Shown: positions 36,601-47,086 of the stretch, in pieces | How positions within the stretch are numbered: the first letter of the stretch is position 1 | How the letters are laid out: each line of letters begins with the position of its first letter | Origin: Diplolepis rosae | Taxonomy: Eukaryota; Arthropoda; Insecta; Hymenoptera; Diplolepididae | Direction of reading: 5' to 3' | DNA length: 64,000 nt | Assembly: GCA_030998225.1 (NCBI GenBank) | Contig: JAPYXD010000704.1 | Span: 10,726,001 to 10,790,000, forward strand | Program-made: the position numbers and the translations under genes | Notes under the pieces: model-generated | Told to the model about the DNA's origin: nothing | What the model saw: only the letters and a program-made list of their open reading frames with translations | Databases searched by the model: none

Positions 36601-38929
36601 GCTCGCGCATTACTTGGCCACTTTATATAAAAATTCTGTACTAAGAATTCGCGCATTACTTTGCCACCTTATTTAGGTCAGATTTCGTTTGATCTCGCGT
36701 ATTACGCGGCTATTTTTGCATTTATATCAGTCCTGACGTCCATTGAACTCGCGCATTACTTGGCCACCTTACTGTAAATTAGAGTCCGAAGTGCTCGCGC
36801 ATTACTTGGCCACATAATTTTAAGCCAGAGTCCGAAGAGCTCGCGCATTACTTGGCTACTTTATATAAAAATTCTGTACTCCTAAGAATTCGCGCATTAC
36901 TTTGCCTCCTTATTTAGGTCAGACTTCGTTTGATCTCGCGTATTACGCGGCTATTTTTGCATTTATATCAGTCCTGACGTCCATTGAACTCGCGAATTAC
37001 TTGGCCACATAATTTTAAGCCAGAGTCCGAAGAGCTCGCGCATTACTTGGACACTTTATATAAAAATCCTGTACTAAGAATTCGCGCATCACTTTGCCTC
37101 CTTATTTAGGTCAGACTTCGTTTGATCTCGCGTATTACGAGGTTATTTTGGCATTTATATCAGTCCTGACGTCCATTGAACTCGCGCATTACTTGGCCAC
37201 CTTACTGAAAATCTGAGTCCGAAGAGCTCGCGCATTACTTGGCCACTTTATATAAAAATTCTGTACTAAGAATTCGCGCATTACTTTGCCACCTTATTTA
37301 GGTCAGATTTCGTTTGATCTCGCGTATCACGCGGCTATTTTGGATTTATATCAGTCCTGGCGTCCATTGAAATCTCGATTTACTTGTCAAAATAATTTTA
37401 AGCCAGAGTCCGAAGAGCTCGCGCATTACTTGGCCACTTTATATAAAAGTTCTGTACTAAGAATTCGCGCATTACTTTGCCACCTTATTTAGGTCAGATT
37501 TCGTTTGATCTTGCGTATTACGCGGCTATTTTTGCATTTATATCAGTCCTGACGTCCATTGAACTCGCGAATTACTTGGCCACATAATTTTAAGCCAGAG
37601 TCCGAAGAGCTCGCGCATTACTTTGCCTCCTTATTTAGGTCAGACTTCGGTTGATCTCGCGTATTACGCGGCAAATTTTGCATTTATATCAGTCCTGACG
37701 TCCATTGAACTCGCGCATTACTTGGCCACCTTACTCAGAATCAGAGTCTGATGTGCTCGCGCATTACTTGGCCCCTTTACTGAAAATCTGAGTCCGAAGT
37801 GCTCGCGCATTACTTGGCCGCCTTATTCAGGTCATAGTCTAAGGAGCCTACGTGTTAATTATTATTTTTTGGCCACTTTATAAAAATTCTTATAACCCTA
37901 AAAATTCGTGCATTACTTGGCCACTCTTTTCAGGTTAGACTTCGTTTAACTGCGTATTACGCGGCTATTTTTGTATTTATATCAGTCCTGACGTCCATTG
38001 AACTCGCGAATTACTTGGCCACATAATTTTAAGTCGGAGTCCGAAGAGCTCGCGCATTACTTGGCCACTTTATATAAAAATCCTGTACTAAGAATTCGCA
38101 CATTACTTTGCCTCCTTATTTAGGTCAGACTTCGTTTGATCTCGCGTATTACGCTGCTATTTTTGCATTTATATCAGTCCTGACGTCCATTGAACTCGCG
38201 CATTGCTTGGCCACCTTACTGAAAATCTGAGTCCGAAGAGCTCGCGCATTACTTGGCCACTCTTTTCAGATCAGACTTTGTTCAACTCGCGTATTACGCG
38301 GCTATTTTTGCATTTATATCAGTCCTGACGTCCATTGAACTCGCGAATTACTTGGCCACATAATTTTAAGCCAGAGTCCGAAGAGCTCGCGCATTACTTG
38401 GCCACTTTATATATAAAAAGTCTGTACTAAGAAGTCGCGCAGTACTTTTCCACCTTATCTAGGTCATATTTCGTTTGATCTTGAGTATTACGCGGCTATT
38501 TGTGTATTTCTATCATTCAGTACGTCCATTTAACTCGCGCATTAATTGGCCACATAATTTTAAGCCAGAGTCCGAAGAGCTCGCGCATTATTTGGCCACT
38601 TTATATAAAAATCCTGTACTAAGAATTCGCGCATTACTTTGCCTCCTTATTTAGGTCAGACTTCGTTCGATCTCGCGTATTACGCGGCTAATTTTGCATT
38701 TATATCAGTCCTGACGTCCATTGAACTCGCGCATTACTTGGCCACCTTACTCAGAATCAGAGTCTGATGTGCTCGCGCATTACTTGGCCACCTTACTCAG
38801 AATTAGAGTCCGAAGTGCTCGCGCATTACTTGGCCATTTTTTATCAGTCTTAGAATCCGTAGTGCTACTGTATTAATTGGCCACTCTATTTAAGTCAGTG
38901 TTCGATTAACTCTCGTAATATTTTGCCAC
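30626..38929 (+). repeat. Complex satellite block 4, inside the plus-strand PLE
   Basis: The longest block, 8.3 kb. It starts at the ORF 3' end with the same first subunits as block 1 (TCTGGCCACTTTGTCTGAG, then CGTTGTAACTCGCGCA), so the ORF-satellite junction is shared by the two PLE copies. Long higher-order segments recur: the module with AATGTTAATTATTATTTTTT, the CACTTTGCCTCCTTATTTAG module and a segment with CTACTTTATATAAAAATTCT followed by GTACTCCTAAG appear several times (about 31,785, 33,090, 34,875, 35,115, 36,855). It is more than twice as long as block 1, i.e. copy number varies between insertions. Confidence 0.9.
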
Positions 38930-40033
38930 TTTACAACAGTCTTATAATCTGAAAAACTCGGACATCATACTTATAAACTTAATATTGTATTTTTCCGGGT
39001 TCCATTTATTAAGAATCAGAGGTTTCGAAAAACCAGGAATTTAATTTTTCGTGAATTTCCACTTTAGTTGCATTTTACTTTCTATATCCACAGAAATGTG
39101 TACAATTTTTACGACGTCGGGATCGTAGTGAGTGCCTTTCCTTACAGAGTTTTTCGAACATGTGGTGGGTCTTTGCTTTTGTCGGACGCTTGAGCATATA
39201 ATAATCTCAAGTGCCGGGGACATTAAAATAAGGTTTTACTGTGTATAACCCTTGGTGTTGGAACCTGACCTATCTGGAGAATGCTTTCTATACACGTCAA
39301 ACTCTGAACACTAGTCTTCCTAAATACGACTTCTTCCCAAATCAGTTTTCTTTTAGCCATGTGGCAGAGTGGTGGACTTACTTTCGTCTGTCATCTCTGC
39401 GGCTTCGGAGAAAATACAAAATAAAAATTTTTCCGTACCAATTACATCGTTCTTATTGTTTTAACTTCAGTGTCCTTTACTTCTGGTGCTCGTGGATGTG
39501 TGTGGTTTGCTGTGCGTGCTTTACCAAGGATCCACGTTATATTCTCCATCGTGTTGTTTCTTTCTTTGTTGAAATAATCGTGCTTATATATGTGCCCTTG
39601 AGAGAGTGCGTTCCGCGGTCGCATTTTTCACGGTTCCTGTGGGAGAGGATTACTCGTTGGAACAGTTTTTGGAACGGTCTGGTTCCTTCACACCTAGGAA
39701 CTCGCTTACCCATAAGTCTTTCCGCATGTTTACTCTATCTTTTTCTAATATCAATAAGCAAAGAAAAAAAGAAAAAAACAAAAAATACAATAATTATTAA
39801 GTTGCATGTCTTAGTTAATAAATATTTAAAGGTTACTATTAAGCTAATTGGCACTGAAGAGGGCCCCCATTTGTGGCCGAAACGTTTGCCTTTTGTATTT
39901 TTTATGTGTTCTATCACTTAATTAAAAAAATAAATCCGTATCAAAACTGACCCCATGCCAAATTAACTTTTACAAAATTATTATTGTGGGTCAATAAAAC
40001 ATTGAACATGTACGGAAACATGTCACGATATAA
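38930..40033 (+). repeat. Penelope pseudo-LTR, copy D
   Basis: Downstream pseudo-LTR of the plus-strand element. It includes the first codons of the RT ORF (ATGTACGGAAACATGTCACG at 40,007) and then breaks off at CGATATAA (40,033), where unrelated AT-rich DNA begins. This is the right limit of the composite. Confidence 0.85.
39850..39890 (+). ncRNA. Hammerhead-ribozyme-like motif in pseudo-LTR D
   Basis: Fourth identical copy of the 41-nt motif. With copy C it brackets the plus-strand element, so a read-through transcript would contain two motifs, one per pseudo-LTR. Confidence 0.65.
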
Positions 40034-40052
40034 AAATTTTAATATTTGGGAA

Positions 40053-40829
40053 TTAAGGTAGTTCGTTCAAAAAAATTAGACCTCAGACAAAAATAGATAA
40101 TTTTACTTCCAAGAATAGCAATATTATTATTGAAGGGCTAATTTGAAATAGAAAAGATTATTTTCCATGAAAAAAAATTTGAAACACAAAAAAATTATTT
40201 TATTAATAAATTTTATTTTTGCCCAAACTTTTTTTCTTATCGCTTTGAGCCAAATTTAAAAAAATATGCGATTCTAATAAATCACGGTTCATTTTTTTAG
40301 CAAAAAAATTCTCTACAACTTGACCGTTTCCAATTTTTGAAAATGAATTCTGTAATGGCTGAAATTATAAAAAACAGTTTTTCAAAACAAAAATTTTTAT
40401 AAACAAATTGCTGTATTTGGTAATAATTAATTCAATTTCAAAAATAGGTAACGGTCATGTTGTAGAGAATTTTTTTCATTTCTCATTATTTTGGCATAGG
40501 GTCAGATTTTTTTTATTTTCTTCGATTAAAATTTTCACTATTAAATATAAAAATACTCAAAAAGAAAGCAGAATCTTTTTCCTAAAAAAATGAACCGTGA
40601 TTTATTAGAATCGCATAATTTTTAAAAATTTGGCTCGAAGCGATAAGAAAATAAGTTTGGGCAAAAATAAAATTTATTAGTAAAATTATTTTTTTGTTTT
40701 TCAAATTTTTTTCATGAAAAATAATCATTCCTCTTTCATATTAGCCCTTGAATAATAATATTGCTATTCTTGAAAGCAAAATTATCTATTTTTGTCTGAG
40801 GTCTATTTTTCGTGAACGAAATACCTTAA
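40053..40829. mobile_element. Foldback element, TTAAGGTAGTTCG family
   Basis: Left end TTAAGGTAGTTCGTTCA and right end TGAACGAAATACCTTAA are inverted repeats; the arms pair for about 230 bp (ATTAGACCTCAGACAAAAAT against ATTTTTGTCTGAGGTCTATT). A loop segment at about 40,484-40,530 (TTTTGGCATAGGGTCAGA, then TTCTTCGATTAAAATTTTCAC) is also found at 59,550-59,605. Copy of the element at 337-770. Confidence 0.75.
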
Positions 40830-41190
40830 TTAGCATCAAATTAGCTTTTGATTACAGAATAGTTAATATGCTAAAAATGTGTTGTGGATCTGTCAACATA
40901 AGGGACGACATTGTCAGACTCAGAAAGCGGTGTCATGAAAACCAACTGTAATATAAAGCTCGGACACTGGAGTGGAATGCGTTCATTCTCGCACGCACCG
41001 ACAACAAACTCCCTGTAATGTTGAGGGGACTGTCAGTATAAGATAAGGACGATAAGCAAGATAGAAAAAGAGAGAACTAATAATAGATGTAAATTCTCTG
41101 AGCGATTAAACGAAAAAGAAGGCAAGTTAGAAGGAGGAATTATCTTTATGCGCAATATAAACGCCAAAGCACGTATATTACTATATATGT
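40830..41190. other. Unassigned spacer
   Basis: No repeat or gene recognised. Composition is less AT-biased around 40,900-41,040 (GGACGACATTGTCAGACTCA) but the short frames show no domain. Confidence 0.35.
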
Positions 41191-42612
41191 GGGTCATTCC
41201 ATGCGTAATTTTCACCCCAAAATTTTTTTTCGAAAGAAATATGTCTTTTCGAGTTCTATGTTCAAAAATAATCGAAACGTTTTTTTTTCAATGTGATATT
41301 TGAAAATTTCGAGAAATGAATCTTTAAAATTTTGAAATTTGAAAAATTGATGTTTTCTCAATAGGATACAGTAAAAAAAGTTTTCGATCTAAACAATTTT
41401 TATCATACGGAAAATGTGCCTAGCCCCCCAAGCTTTTCAATGTGATGTACTACACGTCTTAGTATTTATTTTTAATAACAAAATAGTGAAGTTTTATAAA
41501 CAATTATCTTTTTTTAAAATTTGGAACACTTTTTTCTATTTTTTTCAATTCAAAAATATTCGTATAAGGTTCATGATGATACTGTGTAAATTTGAGAATG
41601 GAGAAATCAGAACATTAGGAGTAATTAATTTTTTAATTCGGGCGCCCGCGTCCCTGCGAGTGAGCGAGTGAGCGCGCTATTGCCGCCTCTAATTATCTAC
41701 TGATTTCTTTGTTTTATGATTAATGTGTACGTTAAAATAATTTTTACTGCATGAATCATCAATGAATTCTTTACTAAGATTATTAATTTAATGCTAAAGT
41801 TCCATAGTTTAGCATAATAATTGATATTATTTTATTGTTACATAGTTCAATTGTATGTACAAGAAAATAAGAGCATATTATTTATTTTCGTTTTAATTGG
41901 CGAACAGATTTCACAAAGCTCACAATTTTGTAATTTTGGCAAGAAGAATATGTCTTCACTTTCAAACCATAATTTTTTTCTTTCATAACGCAGTGTAATC
42001 CATGTTTGCCAGGAATCGTTTTGCATTTTTCAAAACGACTTTTCATAATCTTTTGAATCTTTGCACATCACTGAAATATTTGGCAAACAAGAATCTTTGC
42101 TAACCCACTCGTAAAGCTCCAATGGCGACTAAATTTGCTCATCTGAGATCATTTGTAAACTTGCTATGCGTGCCATCCTCTTAATAGCTTCGCCAGCTCC
42201 ACTGCAGAGACGCGTGCGCCCGATTTAAAAAATTCATTATTCCTATTGTTTTGATTTTTCCATTCTCAAATTTCCACAGTATCATCAAGAACCTCATACG
42301 AATGTTTTCGGATTAAAAAAACGAAAAAAATCTTCCAAATTAAAATAAAAGATAATTGTTTATAAAACTTCACTATTTTGTTATTAAAAAAAAATAACAG
42401 GATGTGTAGTACATCAGTTTGAAAAGCTTGGGGAGCTAGGCACATTTTCCGTATGACAACAATTCTTTATATCGAAAAATTTTTTTACTGTATCCTATTG
42501 AAAAAACATCAATTTTTCTAATTTCAAAATTCTGAAGATTCATTTCTCGAAATTTTCAAATATCATATTGAAAAATATATATAGGGTGTAAATTACGCAT
42601 GGAATGATTCAT
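41191..42612. mobile_element. Large foldback element with GGGTCATTCCATGCG ends
   Basis: Ends GGGTCATTCCATGCGTAATT and AATTACGCATGGAATGATTC share the termini of 7,441-7,952, but this copy is 1.42 kb. The stem continues through a second set of arms: GTGCCTAGCCCCCCAAGCTT (41,417) against the near-complement AAGCTTGGGGAGCTAGGCAC (42,425), and GATGATACTGTGTAAATTTG (41,574) against CAAATTTCCACAGTATCATC (about 42,267). The innermost stem includes GGGCGCCCGCG (41,640) and CGCGTGCGCCC (42,210); the loop (about 41,680-42,200) is AT-rich with no ORF. The 85-aa ORF at 41,414-41,671 is inside an arm and is not credible. Confidence 0.75.
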
Positions 42613-43244
42613 ATACATTACTGTGCAAAAGTTGCCGGGCACTCATTTTTAACGATTCAGAGAAAAGCTTCTAAATTATAAAATACCTGACAATGAATTT
42701 TTTTCTCAAAATAAAATGGAAGGTAACAAAATTCTGCATTAAATGACCTGAAATCGAAGTGTTTGAGTCAATTATTAACGAAAATATTGCGAAAAAAGTT
42801 ATTCAAAGTTTTCTTGAATTTTAAACAACTCTTGAAATAAAAAACATTTTTAAATTTTTCTTAGCTTAATGTAAAGGTAAATTTACATAATCTATTAGCA
42901 ACGTATCAAAAAGATTTTGATAGATTTTTTCTTGATACTATTAAAATTAAAATTTAGAAAAACAAAGTTGTGAGAATACAGAGGATTCTCATACTTAAAA
43001 AGTGGATTTTAAAAATTATAAAAATTGATGATATGAAAAAATACAAAACATTATTAAAAAATACAATAATAGTATATAAAAAATTGTATTTGGATGCATT
43101 ATTTTGAATTGAGAAAATAATTTCTCATGATTAGAGAAATTCTTTTGCTTATTTTTAAGTAATGCGATACAAATTCTGCGATGCTTGCTTATTGGCTTTC
43201 CTTTGATTTCACAATATTTTGACTTGATATCTTATTTTGAATGA
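42613..43244. other. Unassigned AT-rich sequence
   Basis: Nothing recognised on either strand. Confidence 0.35.
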
Positions 43245-43457
43245 TGTACTTACAGTTCTGAACGTTCATTGAACGATGACAATTTATCTCTTTCAAAACA
43301 AAATTAATGATTATGTTTATATTTATGGTTCTACAAATATACAATCTGTCATAAAATACACGTTACTTTTTAATTTACTGATGCAAAAACTAATCATTTA
43401 GTTTTCAAAAAAAATATTTCCCATCTTTCATTGAACGTTCAGAACTGTAAGTACATG
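43245..43457. mobile_element. MITE with TGTACTTACAGTTCTGAACG ends
   Basis: Terminal inverted repeats TGTACTTACAGTTCTGAACG and CGTTCAGAACTGTAAGTACA, 213 bp, continuing inward as TTCATTGAACGATGAC / TCTTTCATTGAA. Two further copies lie at 58,400-58,817. Confidence 0.8.
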
Positions 43458-43479
43458 TTTGAATGGACAAAAGTTTACA

Positions 43480-43535
43480 GATAAAAAAATTACCATATTG
43501 ATCATATGGTCTGATTGATCCATGGCCTTAAATCA
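43480..43535. repeat. End fragment of the TAAGGTCATGG MITE family
   Basis: GGTCTGATTGATCCATGGCC followed by TTAAAT matches the right end of the MITE at 10,662-10,995; the preceding CATATTGATCATAT is a diverged form of the CACGTGA segment. Confidence 0.55.
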
Positions 43536-44094
43536 AATAAATATTTAGGTAAAATTAAAAAAAAATTGTTTAGCTTATATGAAAGTTTTCATTGTAGATA
43601 TAATGGATTTCTTTGACCGAAGTTAGCAGAAACTTTGTTCTAAGTTGTTTTAAACAAAGGGTTTCAAAATTCACACAAGTATGACTGATAATAAAGTCAT
43701 TCTCACATGAATGATGACATGAATGTAAAAATTGGCAAATATATTACTCTTCAAATTTTAAAAACATTGTTTTTTAGCAGATGTCTATTTCGGTCTTATT
43801 TTTTCTACCATTTGAAGAATTCCTGTTCTAATTAGATTAACTTTAATCTATCATTTGTTTTTTTTTGTTTCAGGTAAGTCTAAAGAAGTTTAGCTGTATT
43901 ATTTGAGTGAAATTACTCTATCCGATAACTGTGCAGCCTTCTTGAAAATTTTAAGAGGTATTGTTATATCATGCAGTATTTTATTTTTGAAGTTTTAAAC
44001 TTGAAGGGAAATTAAAATCAGAACAGTTATAATAACAGATAAAATTAATGAAAATTTTAGAATCTTTAATGTGTAATTTCAATTTTTATATATG
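43536..44094 (+). other. AT-rich spacer holding a ratchet-type splice motif
   Basis: No ORF. It contains the motif at 43,861-43,879 in which a polypyrimidine tract and CAG are joined directly to GTAAGT (separate entry). Confidence 0.35.
43861..43879 (+). promoter_or_regulatory. Candidate recursive (zero-length exon) splice site
   Basis: TTTTTTGTTTCAGGTAAGT: a strong 3' splice site (pyrimidine tract plus CAG) joined without an exon to a perfect 5' splice site (GTAAGT). This is the juxtaposition that defines ratchet points in very long Drosophila introns. Possible branch-point sequences (CTAAT, TTAAC) lie 25-45 nt upstream. No flanking exons are visible, so it is supported by motif only. Confidence 0.35.
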
Positions 44095-44724
44095 CATTGC
44101 GTGAAGTAGCGAGAAGGTTAATAATCACGACCGTCGACTGCTGTTATCGACTTTATGTTCTTCTTGTCGGACCGTCGACAACGCAAAAGGGGACGAAGTG
44201 TGTTGGTGGGAGAAAAAAAGAAAGAGAAGCTTCATTATTACGACACGTACGTGCTCGACCGTTAACAATATTACCGTCGGATTTAGGTTTATTAGAGCCA
44301 CGAAAGGCACTTTAAATTTTCTTTATTATATCGGACCATTTTACTTGCATTAACACCGTTAAAGAAGGACCCGGTCACTGACGATTGCGAGGGTCATAGA
44401 GGTTAATTAGAACCACAGAGAGTTGGATAAAAAACAAGTTTATCCATAAAAAATATCGTACGGCCTTAAGTGAGCCTTCAGTTTCATATACTCCCTCCGC
44501 ATATTCATTGATGTCTAGCAAGCATCTCGGAGGGGAACTTGATAACAAATTAGGGCCGAGATTATAAAATGACGCACATTCGCGTGCTAATATCTGCTCC
44601 CTCTTTCATAACATAACTCTTTACGCTTTTAAATTAAGGGCACTACACTGTTAAAAGAATTTATATTAAGCCCCGTTTATGAATATAATTTTATTATTTG
44701 TCTATACCAAGCTAACTACAAGGA
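44095..44724. other. Low-copy sequence upstream of the 131-bp array
   Basis: 44,100-44,320 is GC-richer with several GTCGAC and CCGTCG words (ACGACCGTCGACTGCTG, GGACCGTCGACAACG), echoing GTAGTCGACTG of the array next door; it may be a diverged part of the same element. Short ORFs on both strands have no recognisable domain. Confidence 0.35.
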
Positions 44725-46265
44725 AAAAAGTAAATTTCTGACATTGGATGTGCAAGGTCCACCCAGTGTCTATTCAGCCCCGGTAGTCGACTGTAAAATA
44801 CCAGCGTTTGTGCAAAATTGGGTGTAAAACAGGACCAACCTTCTTCCGACTGTGGAAAAAGTAAATTTCTGACATTGGATGTGCAAGGTCCACCCAGTGT
44901 CTATTCAGCCACGGTAGTCGACGGTAAAATACCAGCGTTTGTGCAAAATTGGGTGTACAACTGGCCCAACCTTCTTCCGACTGTGGAAAAAGTAAATTTC
45001 TGACATTGGATGTACAAGTCTATCCAGTGTCTATTCAGCCTTGGTAGTCGACTGTAAAATACCAGCGTTTGTACAACATTGGGTGTACAACAGGTCCAAT
45101 TTTTTTCCGACTGTAGAAAAAGTAATTATCCGACAGTAAATGTGCAAGGTCCTCCCAGTGTCTATTCAGCCCCGGTAGTCGACTGTAAAATACCAGCGTT
45201 TGTGCAAAATTGGGTGTAAAACAGGACCAACCTTCTTCCGACTGTGGAAAAAGTAAATTTCTGACATTGGATGTGCAAGGTCCACCCAGTGTCTATTCAG
45301 CCCCGGTAGTCGACTGTAAAATACCAGCGTTTGTGCAAAATTGGGTGTAAAACAGGACCAACCTTCTTCCGACTGTGGAAAAAGTAAATTTCTGACATTG
45401 GATGTGCAAGGTCCACCCAGTGTCTATTCAGCCCCGGTAGTCGACTGTAAAATACCAGCGTTTGTGCAAAATTGGGTGTAAAACAGGACCAACCTTCTTC
45501 CGACTGTGGAAAAAGTAAATTTCTGACATTGGATGTGCAAGGTCCACCCAGTGTCTATTCAGCCCCGGTAGTCGACTGTAAAATACCAGCGTTTGTGCAA
45601 AATTGGGCGTACAACTGGCCCAACCTTCTTCCGACTGTGGAAAAAGTAAATTTCTGACATTGGATGTGCAAGGTCCACCCAGTGTCTATTCAGCCCCGGT
45701 AGTCGACTGTAAAATACCAGCGTTTGTGCAACGCTGGGTGTACAACAGGACCAACCTTCTTCCGACTGTGGAAAAAGTAAATTTCTGACATTGGATGTGC
45801 AAGGTCCACCCAGTGTCTATTCAGCCCCGGTAGTCGACTGTAAAATACCAGCGTTTGTGCAAAATTGGGTGTAAAACAGGACCAACCTTCTTCCGACTGT
45901 GGAAAAAGTAAATTTCTGACATTGGATGTGCAAGGTCCACCCAGTGTCTATTCAGCCCCGGTAGTCGACTGTAAAATACCAGCGTTTGTGCAAAATTGGG
46001 CGTACAACTGGCCCAACCTTCTTCCGACTGTGGAAAAAGTAAATTTCTGACATTGGATGTGCAAGGTCCACCCAGTGTCTATTCAGCCCCGGTAGTCGAC
46101 TGTAAAATACCAGCGTTTGTGCAAAATTGGGTGTACAACTGGCCCAACCTTCTTCCGACTGTGGAAAAAGTAAATTTCTGACATTGGATGTGCAAGGTCC
46201 ACCCAGTGTCTATTCAGCCCCGGTAGTCGACTGTAAAATACCAGCGTTTGTGCAAAATTGGGCGT
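44725..46265 (+). repeat. 131-bp tandem satellite array
   Basis: About 11-12 units with strict 131-bp spacing (for example the AAATTGGGCGTACAACTGG phase at 45,600 and 45,993). The unit contains TTTCTGACATTGGATGTGCA, AGGTCCACCCAGTGTCTATT, GGTAGTCGACTGTAAAATAC and CCAACCTTCTTCCGACTGTG. Two variants alternate, with GTGTAAAACAGGACC or CGTACAACTGGCCC before CAACCTTC. The unit at about 45,005-45,135 is the most diverged; the later units are nearly identical, pointing to recent homogenisation. The 61-codon ORFs on the plus strand are products of the period. Confidence 0.92.
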
Positions 46266-46800
46266 ACATGGATTTAATAATAAAAGTATATAACCAATAT
46301 TTTAGAAATGTTGACAGCCAATGTTGAAAATATCTTGGTTATCAGTATTGATAGAACGTTGGAAACCGGTGTTGTACCAACGCAGTATCTCGTTATTTTT
46401 TCGACTGTCCGCCGACAGTCCGATTTCGACAGTCGAAAGTTGGTATCCAGCGTTTGATCGATGTTGGTCCGATTGTTAACATCTGCTTGGTTGTTTTCGG
46501 CTCTGCTGCACTGTACATAAAATGTAGAATAGTATTATCAGTTTGAATTTTCAGCTGAAATTTTTATATGTAATGAAAAATATGTTGCTGGATACAATCA
46601 AGACGAGTATACCTATTCAGAGAATAAAATATTGTACGTGTTACCATCTGTACACTCCCAAGAAGAAATCATGACACTCTGCCGACTGTGACGATCGGTT
46701 AAATGTTGGTCCGATGTAGGAGATCGACTGTTGATTACCAACGTTGGTACAATGTTAGAAAACAATTGGCCCAACCTTATCAAGATGAGTGATAGACTCT
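46266..46800 (+). repeat. Diverged flank related to the 131-bp array
   Basis: Holds single-copy versions of array words: CGACAGTCCGATTTCGACAG, GATGTTGGTCCGATTG, CGATCGGTTAAATGTTGGTC and AATTGGCCCAACCTTATC. It may be the body of the element from which the array was amplified. No ORF. Confidence 0.5.
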
Positions 46801-47086
46801 TCTAATGATCGACATAATCGACTGAAATGATTCAGAAAACATTTGTAATTATTTCATGGTATACCCATTAAATAATGATAAAATTTATTAATGTTTAGTA
46901 ACTTTTAACCAACCAAAAAGGGAATTTAATTAATTCATAGTAAAATTTTACTATTTAAGGCTAAAATTTTTAATAATTCGTATTAAAAATTTCTTGCTAG
47001 GTGAGAGTGACCAAATTCACGTTAATTCATTATTAATTTTTCACTCTGGATTGATTAATATTTAATAATTCAGATTTAGAGAGTGA
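46801..47086. repeat. MITE-like remnant ending TTCAGATTTAGAGAGTGA
   Basis: The right end TTCAGATTTAGAGAGTGA resembles the end TTCAGATTTAGAGAGTA of the complete MITE at 53,297-53,575; an internal AGGTGAGAGTGACCAAATTC and short inverted repeats (TAATTCATTATTAA) suggest a decayed foldback. The left end is uncertain (about 46,860). Confidence 0.4.

Noticed and set aside
15596..37492. Many 60-105-codon ORFs in the satellite blocks
   Set aside because: They repeat with the 192-bp satellite period (64 codons), have no domains, and lie in tandem repeats.
12425..38929. CRISPR-like pattern of short conserved repeats with spacers
   Set aside because: Spacers recur from a small set in fixed order, boxes are imperfect, the host is a eukaryote, and no cas genes are present. 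It is a higher-order satellite.
11373..40033. The whole inverted structure as a palindromic assembly artefact
   Set aside because: The arms differ in satellite length (4.6 against 2.8 kb and 3.4 against 8.3 kb), in pseudo-LTR substitutions and in ORF indels, so one arm is not a mirrored copy of the other. Long-read confirmation is still desirable.
44818..46327. 61-codon ORFs with a MGVKQDQPSSDCGKSKF start
   Set aside because: Period artefact of the 131-bp array; each ends at the same TGA in the unit.
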